DNA of 64,000 bases. Source: a virus. Below the pieces are notes generated by a model, which was not told the origin of the DNA, made no database searches, and saw only the letters and a list, made by a program, of their open reading frames with translations. The stretch's first letter is position 1. Each line of letters begins with the position of its first letter. Position numbers and translations under genes: made by a program. The stretch lies in IMG/VR virus record IMGVR_UViG_3300050821_013910, positions 1 to 64,000 of that record. One strand, 5' to 3'. Shown here piece after piece: positions 32,082-40,402 of the stretch.

Positions 32082-32566
32082 ACCAGCCAAGCCTGATCGA
32101 CCAGACTGCCCTCGCGGCCATCCCCTCTAACGCCCTCGCGCCTCCCTCGCCCGCGACCCTCGACCGGCTCCACGAGGCCGACCGACTGATCCGCTCCTGC
32201 CCCCAGGTCGAAATCCTGACCGAGCACCTCCTCCACGGCGGGATGTACGCGCGGACCATCCGGCGGGGTCCCGGCGTCGTCGCCGTCGGCTCGGTCATCC
32301 TGCGCGCCACCATCCTGATCGTCAACGGCCCGTGCTCCCTGCTGACCGACCGGGGCCGCCTCGACCTCTCCGGCTACAACGTCCTCCCCGGGCTGCCCGG
32401 CCGCAAATCCTTCTCCCTGACCCACGGCCCAGTGGAGATGACTATGATCTTCCCTACCTCGGCCAGGACGGTCGCAGAGGCGGAGGAGGAGATATTCGGG
32501 GAGGCCAGCGACCTGATGTCCAGGCAGGACGGCAACGAGAACCAAGTAACCATCACCGGTCAGTAG
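32078..32566 (+). CDS. hypothetical structural-module protein, 162 aa
   Basis: ATGA overlap with the GNAT gene and GGAGGGAGGG upstream. Mixed alpha/beta (SVILRATILIVNGPCSLL) with an acidic C-terminus. Pairs of this kind (GNAT plus small protein) occur in podovirus tail regions. No family recognised. Confidence 0.55.
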   Translation: MNQPSLIDQTALAAIPSNALAPPSPATLDRLHEADRLIRSCPQVEILTEHLLHGGMYARTIRRGPGVVAVGSVILRATILIVNGPCSLLTDRGRLDLSGYNVLPGLPGRKSFSLTHGPVEMTMIFPTSARTVAEAEEEIFGEASDLMSRQDGNENQVTITGQ

Positions 32567-32587
32567 CCCGAGAAAGGACCACGCCCA

Positions 32588-33151
32588 ATGTCCGGCACCG
32601 TTTCCGCCACCACCGCCGCCCTGATCGCCGCCGCCGTCGGCGCGGTCGGCACCGGGGCCGGAGCCTACGAGGCTTACAACTCCTCGGCCGACCAAGCCGA
32701 GGCCCAACAGAAACAGCAGCAGGCCCTCCTCCAGCAACAGCGCCAGCAGGCCACCCAGGCCGACCTGACCAAGCGGGAGGCGGTCCTCGGCGCCCAGGGT
32801 CAGGCTCAGCAGCAGACCGGGGGATCGCTCACGGACCAGGGGACGGCGGCGTTGACGGACCTTCTCGCAGGCTATCCGGGTTATCAAGCTGGGACGAGCG
32901 GCACGGGCGGCTCCGGCACCAGCACCGGCCAGGGAGTCGGCTCCAGCGGCGTTCCCGGCCAGGGCGGGGCAGGCAGCCCCGGTCCCGCGCCCGACATTGC
33001 CGCCATCCTCGCTGCTCTCCGTAACCAGGGAGGAGGCTCTCCCTTCGGCGGCCCCGGCGGCCCCTCCCCCTCCTCCCTCTCCGGCGGCAACTGGCCCTCC
33101 TCCTCCCCCACCCCCTCGACCCGTTTCGAACTCGCCAACCCTCTTCTCTGA
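32588..33151 (+). CDS. putative ejection (internal virion) protein, 187 aa
   Basis: N-terminus MSGTVSATTAALIAAAVGAV is hydrophobic and could cross a membrane. A Gln-rich helix follows (AEAQQKQQQALLQQQRQQAT), then a long Gly/Ser/Pro tail. First of four consecutive genes of this character, as in podoviruses that inject proteins with the DNA. Confidence 0.55.
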   Translation: MSGTVSATTAALIAAAVGAVGTGAGAYEAYNSSADQAEAQQKQQQALLQQQRQQATQADLTKREAVLGAQGQAQQQTGGSLTDQGTAALTDLLAGYPGYQAGTSGTGGSGTSTGQGVGSSGVPGQGGAGSPGPAPDIAAILAALRNQGGGSPFGGPGGPSPSSLSGGNWPSSSPTPSTRFELANPLL

Positions 33152-33169
33152 GGAAAGGAGTCACCCCAG

Positions 33170-33829
33170 ATGTCCGGCACCCTCTCGGCCACCACCCTCG
33201 CTTCCCTGGCTCCTTACCTCCAGGACGCTACCCAGGTCGCCCAGCTCGGCTCCACGGCCTATAACATGTATAACCAGTACCAGAACCAGCAATACCAGAA
33301 CCTCCTGCGCTCCTACGCCCAGGACCCGGCGAAAATGAACGCCTACGCCGCCAAGTTCACCCAGCCCCTGACCGCCGGGCTCCAGCGGTCGGTCGCCAAC
33401 GAGACCCAGGGCTACCTCGCCTCCCGCGGGCTCTCGGACTCGCCCCAAATCTCCGAACAGGTCGAGGCCCAGGCCATCGCCCCCTACGTCCAGCAGAACC
33501 AGCAGGCCGGGTACCAGGATGCCTTGCAAGCGCTCGGACTGGGCGGCGGGGCGATCCCCCCGGCTCTGCAGCAACAGAACTCGCTCTCTGCGCTGGCCAA
33601 GGCCTTCTCGATGTGGGGCGCGGGCGGGACGGGCGGGGCAGGCAACCTAGCCCAACTCCTCAAACTCTCCCAAGCCGCTCCTACTCCCCCCACCACCCCC
33701 TACGACCTTAGCGGCGACTCTACCATCCCCTACGAGCCGACCCAGACCTGGGACTTCAGCAACTGGCAGCCGGATTACTCGGCGTCGGCCCCAGCCTCGG
33801 CGACCGGCGACACCGGTGGAGGAGGATAA
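33170..33829 (+). CDS. putative ejection protein, 219 aa
   Basis: Starts MSGTLSATTLASLAPYLQ, sharing the MSGT-x-SATT opening with the preceding protein. Tyr/Asn/Gln-rich helical segment (AYNMYNQYQNQQYQNLL), a central folded part (SVANETQGYLASRGLSDSPQ) resembling podoviral internal proteins, then a low-complexity tail. Confidence 0.6.
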   Translation: MSGTLSATTLASLAPYLQDATQVAQLGSTAYNMYNQYQNQQYQNLLRSYAQDPAKMNAYAAKFTQPLTAGLQRSVANETQGYLASRGLSDSPQISEQVEAQAIAPYVQQNQQAGYQDALQALGLGGGAIPPALQQQNSLSALAKAFSMWGAGGTGGAGNLAQLLKLSQAAPTPPTTPYDLSGDSTIPYEPTQTWDFSNWQPDYSASAPASATGDTGGGG

Positions 33830-33833
33830 GGTT

Positions 33834-35243
33834 ATGGCTGGCTTCTGGAACGCCCTCTCGGTCCTGGCCCCCGTCGCCCCGGCCCTCTCCGACGCCCAGG
33901 ACATCCGCGCCCAGCGCCAGGCCGACGCCCAGCGCCTGGCCCAGCAGGCCGCCGCCTTCCCCAAGGAACAGGCCCTCCGGGACGCCCAGATCACCGCCGA
34001 ACGCCTCGCCGCCCAATCCGAGCAGCAACGCCTTACCCAGGGCGCCCAGCCTACCATCATCGGTGAGCCCCAGTGGAACCCGGCCACTCACTCGAACCAG
34101 GTCCTGACCTTCGACCGCAACACCGGCGCCCTAGCCCTCCGCGACGCTCCCGGCATCGACCCCTCCGCCGCCGCCTCCGCCAAGTACGCCGCCGCCAAGT
34201 CCGACTACAAAAAGATCGCCGGCCGGGACCTCTCGCCTGAGGAAGACGAGAGCCTTTTCTTCCAGGCCTACGGGTACAAGCCGACCGCCTCCAGGATCAG
34301 CCAGCTCACGGGAGACGCAGGCAAGCCATACAAGGGAAACGACGGCCAGTACTACGTCAACGCCAAGGACGCCACCGGGGCCATTATCCAGATGCCCCTC
34401 GGTCCTAACTACCAGCCTCCCGCTCCCAAGCCAGCCACCTCCCCTTCCGCCATCTTCGCCAATCTCCTGACCAAGCAAATCCTGGCCAGCAAGCGGCAGG
34501 GTCCTCCTCTGTCCGCACAGGAATCCGCCCAACTCGTCGCCACCCGCGCGGCCCTGGACGAAGCCGGAGTCGCCCGCGCCAACGCCATGGCCCAGGCCAA
34601 CGCCGCCAACCACCTCTACCTCGTGACCGACCCCAACACGGGCATGGAGACAGCGATCCCCGTGGCCGCCGGAATCGCCGCCTACAACCAGGGCACTCCC
34701 TTCCTCGCCGGCGCGGTCTCAGCCCCCACCGGTTCCGACAAGAAGAACTCCATCCTCGCCCAGTCGGCCATCCAGCAGGTCAACCGGATGCAGTCGATTC
34801 TCAAGGCTGACCCCAAGCTGACCGGCCCCGGGTCAGGTCAGCTAACCCGGCTCCAGATGTGGCTCGGGACCCAGGACCCCGATGCGCAACAATTCCTCAT
34901 TTCCTCCCTCCTGGCCTCGGAACACGGGGTGGCGGTCTTCGGCGGGAGGAATATCCACACTATCTCGGACCTTCAGAACGCGCTGGGCTCGATGAAGACC
35001 AACCCGGCCGCGCTGTCCGCCGCCCTGGACGTGGTGAAGGAGACGATGGCACCGTTTGCGACGGCGGGGGGGAGGTTGCCGGCACCGGGGACTGGAGGAG
35101 CAGGGGCAGGGGGAGCAGGAGGAACAGGTTCCACCACTCCTCCAAAAAATACAGTCACCCTCAAGGCAGGCGGCAAGGTCTATAACATCCCCCGTGATCG
35201 GGTAGCGGCGTTCAGGAAGGACCATCCCGATGCCACCCAGTGA
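33834..35243 (+). CDS. putative ejection protein, 469 aa
   Basis: The ATG at 33834 follows GGAGGAGGATAAGG; the in-frame GTG at 33816 is less likely. The N-terminus is a long Ala/Gln/Arg helix (AQDIRAQRQADAQRLAQQAA), the middle is folded, and the C-terminus is Gly-rich followed by KVYNIPRDRVAAFRKDHPDA. Overlaps the next gene by 14 bases. Confidence 0.55.
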   Translation: MAGFWNALSVLAPVAPALSDAQDIRAQRQADAQRLAQQAAAFPKEQALRDAQITAERLAAQSEQQRLTQGAQPTIIGEPQWNPATHSNQVLTFDRNTGALALRDAPGIDPSAAASAKYAAAKSDYKKIAGRDLSPEEDESLFFQAYGYKPTASRISQLTGDAGKPYKGNDGQYYVNAKDATGAIIQMPLGPNYQPPAPKPATSPSAIFANLLTKQILASKRQGPPLSAQESAQLVATRAALDEAGVARANAMAQANAANHLYLVTDPNTGMETAIPVAAGIAAYNQGTPFLAGAVSAPTGSDKKNSILAQSAIQQVNRMQSILKADPKLTGPGSGQLTRLQMWLGTQDPDAQQFLISSLLASEHGVAVFGGRNIHTISDLQNALGSMKTNPAALSAALDVVKETMAPFATAGGRLPAPGTGGAGAGGAGGTGSTTPPKNTVTLKAGGKVYNIPRDRVAAFRKDHPDATQ

Positions 35244-37395
35244 CAAGTGGGCGCAGTACGAGGTCGGGGCTCCTGCTCCTGCGGCCAAGCCAGCTGCCAA
35301 GCCCGACAAGTGGGCGCAGTACGAAGCCACGCCCGCCGCACCGACCGCTCCCACCCCCGCCGCCTCCGCCGCCCCCACCGGCGTCCTCCGCGCCCCCACC
35401 GAGCGTGAGCGCTTCCTCCAGCCCGAACTCTACCCGGTCGGGCTCAAGGGGGAAGGGGTCGGCGAGAACATCCACAACCTCTTCCAGCGCGGAGGGGTCG
35501 GGATATTCCAGCTGGCCGACGCGGCCACCCACCCGCGCCAGACCTTGGCCTCGATCCTCGCCTCCATCTCCCCGGAGCCAGCCGTCCACGCGGCCAACCG
35601 GGTGGTGGACTGGGAGAACCGCATCCCCGGTATGCACTACTTCACCACCCACCTGCCCGAGCGCACCACTAATCCCCTCCAGCAGGCCTACTCTGCCCTC
35701 CTGACCTCCCAGAACCCGGTCGAGGCCGCTGGCAAGGCGGCTCCCCTCGCCGGCCAGGCCCTCGCCACCGCCGGCCTGGGCGAGGTCCTCCCTCCCGTGG
35801 CCGCCGATATTCGCGCTGGTGTTCGCTCCGGCGCTGAGTCCCTGGCCCGCTCCGTTACCGACACCGGCACCGGCCCGGTCAAATCCCTGGTCGAGAAGAC
35901 GCAACTGGAAAACAAGGGGATCGACCTCGCTAACCAGGACCGGATCGCGGCGCACACCCGAGCCCGGACCGCCGCCGACGAAGCCAACGCCGCCGCCCTC
36001 CGCCAGTACAACCAGCGTGTAGGCCAGACCATCCAGCAGCGCCGCGCCGCCGCCGCCGCCGACCAGGCCCGCCGCACCGCCCAGGCCGACACCCAAGTCT
36101 ACGGGTCGCAACTGATCTACGGGTTGAGGCAACTAGACCGTTCCCTCCGTGACCGTGCTGCGACGATGTTCGACGGGGTGCGCGCTCGGGTTGCACAGTC
36201 CGGCCAGCCTCCTCTCCCCGGGACCGAACTCGGCTCAGCCGCCCGCACTGCTCTGGCCAAAGTCACCGGCTCCTCGGAACTCCCCAAACCCTTCCGCGAC
36301 ATCCTCGGCAAGTATCCCGACGACGCGGCTCCCGACTTCGTATACCAGGGAGGAGTGAAGTTTGGCCCCGGCACTCCCCTGTACGAATCGGTGAAGGCGG
36401 CGGGGAACCTGCCTGCTGCCGCCCCGCCCGTAACCTTCGCCGACCTTCAGGGATACTACTCCGAGACCGGGTCGGAACTCGCCAAAGGAACCCTCCCGGG
36501 CGACATCTACCAGGCCACCCGCGACCTTCACAACTCGGTGGGGGACATGATGCAGCGGATGGCGGACAAGGCAGGGGCAGGGAAGCAGTTCTGGGACTCG
36601 CGTGTTTTCTACCGCAACTACATGAACACCTTTCATGAGCCAACCGGTCCCTCGGGTTCTGGTTCCCCCGTCGCGCAGGTTCTCCTCGCCAAGGACCCGG
36701 CTGTGGCCGTGGCCCGGTTCTCCGGACCTGCCGGGGCGCGCGGAGTGGCCCTTCTGCGGCAGTACCACCAGGGGTTGGCTGACCTCGCTCAGCGCGCTGG
36801 CCGGATCAAGCAGGAGGTGGCCGCCCAGACCTCCCAAGCCGCCGCCCCCCGGACTCCCAGGTCCATCACCTCGATCCCTCCGGCCAGGACCACCACCCCT
36901 CCCGCCCTCGAACTCCGCCCCCGTGCCACCATCTCCTCGCCGGACCTGGCCGCCGCCCGCCGCGCCGCCGCCGAGGCCCGGGTGAACCGGATCGCCAGCC
37001 GCGGACAGTGGGCGGCGACCTGGCCTCTGTTCCAGGCCGCACGAGCGCTCTGGGGCGGACACATTCCATCCATCCCCACGATGGGGTTGGAGTCGGCGGG
37101 GATGCTGGCTACGGTCCGAGCCACCACTCACCTCCTCCGCTACCCTCCCCTCAGGCAATTCTTGGAGCAGGCCCGCCCGGAGGACGTCCCGCTGATTCCA
37201 CCTGAACTACGGGGGGACCTCCCTGGGCTGGTCAGTCAGGCCCAGAGGCAGGGGATCAAAGTCTCTCCGGCGCTGACGGCGGCGGTGGCGGCGGGAACAA
37301 CGGCGGCTGGGCAGGCAGGGCAGGCAGGCAGGCAGTCAGTACAGGCAGCGCCCATAGCGCAACCAACGCCTGCCCCCGCAGGAGCCGTCCAGTGA
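35230..37395 (+). CDS. putative large ejection / internal virion protein, 721 aa
   Basis: The N-terminus carries two copies of DKWAQYE (residues about 5-11 and 26-32) joined by an Ala/Pro linker. Then come long Ala/Arg-rich helices (TRARTAADEANAAALRQYNQ, RRAAAAADQARRTAQ) and C-terminal Gly/Gln/Ala runs encoded by GGCA-type microsatellite DNA near 37313. Size and composition fit the largest injected protein of a podovirus. No enzyme domain recognised. Confidence 0.55.
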   Translation: MPPSDKWAQYEVGAPAPAAKPAAKPDKWAQYEATPAAPTAPTPAASAAPTGVLRAPTERERFLQPELYPVGLKGEGVGENIHNLFQRGGVGIFQLADAATHPRQTLASILASISPEPAVHAANRVVDWENRIPGMHYFTTHLPERTTNPLQQAYSALLTSQNPVEAAGKAAPLAGQALATAGLGEVLPPVAADIRAGVRSGAESLARSVTDTGTGPVKSLVEKTQLENKGIDLANQDRIAAHTRARTAADEANAAALRQYNQRVGQTIQQRRAAAAADQARRTAQADTQVYGSQLIYGLRQLDRSLRDRAATMFDGVRARVAQSGQPPLPGTELGSAARTALAKVTGSSELPKPFRDILGKYPDDAAPDFVYQGGVKFGPGTPLYESVKAAGNLPAAAPPVTFADLQGYYSETGSELAKGTLPGDIYQATRDLHNSVGDMMQRMADKAGAGKQFWDSRVFYRNYMNTFHEPTGPSGSGSPVAQVLLAKDPAVAVARFSGPAGARGVALLRQYHQGLADLAQRAGRIKQEVAAQTSQAAAPRTPRSITSIPPARTTTPPALELRPRATISSPDLAAARRAAAEARVNRIASRGQWAATWPLFQAARALWGGHIPSIPTMGLESAGMLATVRATTHLLRYPPLRQFLEQARPEDVPLIPPELRGDLPGLVSQAQRQGIKVSPALTAAVAAGTTAAGQAGQAGRQSVQAAPIAQPTPAPAGAVQ

Positions 37396-40379
37396 GAAAG
37401 ACCCTCCGCGTCGTAGTTCTCTGCCTTCTCGGCCTCCTTGGCCTTCTCTGTCTATCCGCCTTGGCCCAAATCCCCTCCGGTTTCGTCCAGACCACGGCCA
37501 CGGTCCCCTCCCTGGCCAACGCCCAGATGACCGCCTCCTGGACCAACCTCTCCACCTCCCAGCAGCTTCCTCTCCTGGGCGGCTCGTCCACCTTCCAGAC
37601 CGCCGTCTCCTCCCGGCTCGACTCCAACGGCCACTTCTCGATCCTCCTCGCCGACACTGGGCAGATCATCCCGACTCCCTCGACCTGGACATTCAACTTC
37701 ATCTTCGCCTGTCCCTCCTCCACCACCTCCGGACCAGGCGGCTTCTTTGTCTCGGTCGCAGTCACGGGCGGCGGCGGGACCCAGGACATCTCCGCCCAAA
37801 TCACCGCCGCCCTCCCGGCCAACCCCTGCGGGACCCTCCCCACCGCCCCCGCGGCCCCTCTGACCCCTACCCAGTTCGGTGCCAAGGGGAACGCGGTGGT
37901 GGTGCTGGACGGGAACAACACAGGCGGATCAGCCGTCCTCACCACCACCTCCTCGACCCCGTTCAACTGCCCGGGTGACATTGGCAAGCCAATCGGGATC
38001 ACCGGCGCAGGCCCCTACTCGACTGCCAATCACAACCTCGCCGACCAGCTCATCCCGACCACGTTTGTCTCGACCATCCTGTCCTGCCAGTCGCCCAGTC
38101 AGGTAACCCTCGCCGCCGCCACTCCCTCGAACTCCGGAGTGGTAACCTCCCTGACCTACACTTCTGGCATCACGGCAACCGGCTCGACCAACCAGACCTG
38201 CCTACTCACCGGGTTCAACAACGGCTGGACCGGGGGGACTGGCACCATCGCCCTCACCGGCACCAACACCATCGCCTCTGGGACCCCCATCCTGATCACC
38301 CTCCAGGGTTCCCCGGCCTCCCCCGGGCCGACCTCGGCCACCGCCGGCAGCGGCACCGCCACCTGCTCCGGCACGGCCACCCTGACCTCCACTCTCGCTC
38401 CCACCTCAGTCGCCAACCAGTGGACGGCGTTCGGTACCGACGACACCGCCGCGATCCGAGCCTGCATCGCGGCCGGGACCAACCTCGGCGGCCAGTGCTA
38501 CCTCAGCGACGGCCTGACCTTCATGGCCTCCAGCACCACCACTACCATCCTCCTCTCCAGCGCCTCGGGGATCGAAGGGGGAGTGGTCGGAGGGTTCGGG
38601 AAGATCATCTTCATGCCGCAGGGGACTCTGACCGGAGGCACGAACGATCGCTTCCTCTTCCTCCTGTCCAATATCGTCAGCTCCTCCTGCACCTCGGGCG
38701 GCGGCGGCATCTACGTCAACGTCTGCGCGATCACCTCCGCCCCGCTCGCCAAGGGTGCCACCTCCTTCACTGCCTCCGCGGCCGACGGCGCCCTCCTCTC
38801 CCCGGGTCAGTGGGCCATCGTAGAGGAGGTCTACTCCCCCGGCGGCTGCTGCAACTATATCGACTGGGTGAAGGTCGCCTCGGTCAGCACGGTCGGCGGA
38901 ACGGCCACCATCACCCTCGACAAGCCTCTCGAAATGGCCTTCCCCCAAGACACCAACAACTCCATCCCCGACGTCGTGGGGTTCCGCCCGGTGACCGCCC
39001 TGGCCTCCCACCTGACCCTGCGCGATTTCACCCTCATCACGCCTCCGATGTACGACGCTGCCCAAGGCCGCCGCCCCAACTCGATCAACACCCAGGGGAC
39101 CTACGGCCTGCTGATCAAGAATGTGAAGTGTTGGAACGCGGCCAAGAACTGCCTGGCCACCGACTACGACAACGCGATGAAAGTCGAGGACAACTACTGG
39201 CATATCGAGGGGACCGGGACCGAGATCGCCAACACCGTCCACGCGATCATCACCGGGAATCACTTCGTCAAGGAGCCCTCCTCGATCAACCAGAAACAGT
39301 CAGCCTGCACCGGCGGCTCCTCCCCCTCCGGCCTGAACGTCGACCTCGCCACCGCCTTCTCCTCGATCGACAACAACCAGGTGGATGGCTGCCAGGTCGG
39401 GCAGTACTCGCTCCAGGGCGCCCACGACAACACTTACTCGCACAACCAGTACTCGTGGCTGGCGGGCTCGACGGCCGGCACCTCCTGCGTGATCGCCCAG
39501 GGCGGGTACAACAATGTCTTCGCCGAGAACAACTGCGTCGGAGCAACCGTCTCCGGGTCGAACGGATTCGATGTGACCGACGTGGCCGCCAATCCCTCTC
39601 TGAAGTCCAACAACAACCTGATCCTGTTCAACACGGTAGACCCGGCGACCTTCACCCATCCCTACGTCGTGACCGGCTCCCTCGGCACCGACTGCTACTC
39701 CTACCTCTCCGGGGGCGACGTCGTCGGCACCTGCCTGATCTCCCCCTCCGGCACCAACACTTTCTCCGGCACCAACACTTTCGCCAACAACGCCGACTCG
39801 ACCTACAACGCCATCATCCTGCAGTCCGGCAAGACGGCCACCCAGGTCACCAACCTCTACTTCTCCGACTACAACGGGACCCAGGAGTGGGACCTGGAGA
39901 AGGATGCGACCAACGGATTCCGCATCCGCAACGCCATCACCAACTTCGCCAACCTCCTCTTCAGCCAGGCGACCGGCCAGACCACGCTCAACGCCGTTGG
40001 ATCAAGCAATATCTGTTTCAACTGTGTAGCCAGTTCGGGGACCTTGGGCGCGGTGTTCGGAAACGGAACCGCCTCCTCCAACGTCGCCTCGATTGACGGC
40101 ACCGGCCTCGCCAAGTTCTCCGCCGGCATCGACCTCAGCGGCGGCACCGGAGGGATGAAGCTCAAGGATCAAGGTCAGTGCACGATGTCGACCGGGACCT
40201 GCTCCGCGCAGACTCTCGGCCACACCTACGCGACCCCTCCGCTGTGCACGGTAACCTGGACTGGGACGGGGACTCTGGCCGGGTCGACCAAGGTCGCCTC
40301 GACCACTACCACCGTCACGCCATCCAGTAGCGTCGGCACTGATACTGCGCTGGTGAACTGGCTGTGCTTCGGGAACTAG
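37392..40379 (+). CDS. tailspike/fibre-like protein with Sec signal peptide, 995 aa
   Basis: GTG start overlapping the preceding TGA. A textbook signal peptide: basic RK, then LRVVVLCLLGLLGLLCLSAL, with likely cleavage after ALA or ALAQ. A beta-rich domain of about 120 residues follows, then a pectate-lyase-like parallel beta-helix beginning TPTQFGAKGNAVVV, and a C-terminal trimer-type tail. Probably the host-binding or glycan-cutting spike. The signal peptide is odd for a virion protein. Confidence 0.7.
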   Translation: MRKTLRVVVLCLLGLLGLLCLSALAQIPSGFVQTTATVPSLANAQMTASWTNLSTSQQLPLLGGSSTFQTAVSSRLDSNGHFSILLADTGQIIPTPSTWTFNFIFACPSSTTSGPGGFFVSVAVTGGGGTQDISAQITAALPANPCGTLPTAPAAPLTPTQFGAKGNAVVVLDGNNTGGSAVLTTTSSTPFNCPGDIGKPIGITGAGPYSTANHNLADQLIPTTFVSTILSCQSPSQVTLAAATPSNSGVVTSLTYTSGITATGSTNQTCLLTGFNNGWTGGTGTIALTGTNTIASGTPILITLQGSPASPGPTSATAGSGTATCSGTATLTSTLAPTSVANQWTAFGTDDTAAIRACIAAGTNLGGQCYLSDGLTFMASSTTTTILLSSASGIEGGVVGGFGKIIFMPQGTLTGGTNDRFLFLLSNIVSSSCTSGGGGIYVNVCAITSAPLAKGATSFTASAADGALLSPGQWAIVEEVYSPGGCCNYIDWVKVASVSTVGGTATITLDKPLEMAFPQDTNNSIPDVVGFRPVTALASHLTLRDFTLITPPMYDAAQGRRPNSINTQGTYGLLIKNVKCWNAAKNCLATDYDNAMKVEDNYWHIEGTGTEIANTVHAIITGNHFVKEPSSINQKQSACTGGSSPSGLNVDLATAFSSIDNNQVDGCQVGQYSLQGAHDNTYSHNQYSWLAGSTAGTSCVIAQGGYNNVFAENNCVGATVSGSNGFDVTDVAANPSLKSNNNLILFNTVDPATFTHPYVVTGSLGTDCYSYLSGGDVVGTCLISPSGTNTFSGTNTFANNADSTYNAIILQSGKTATQVTNLYFSDYNGTQEWDLEKDATNGFRIRNAITNFANLLFSQATGQTTLNAVGSSNICFNCVASSGTLGAVFGNGTASSNVASIDGTGLAKFSAGIDLSGGTGGMKLKDQGQCTMSTGTCSAQTLGHTYATPPLCTVTWTGTGTLAGSTKVASTTTTVTPSSSVGTDTALVNWLCFGN

Positions 40380-40402
40380 GAAGAGGAGGAGGATTGCAAC
40401 TA

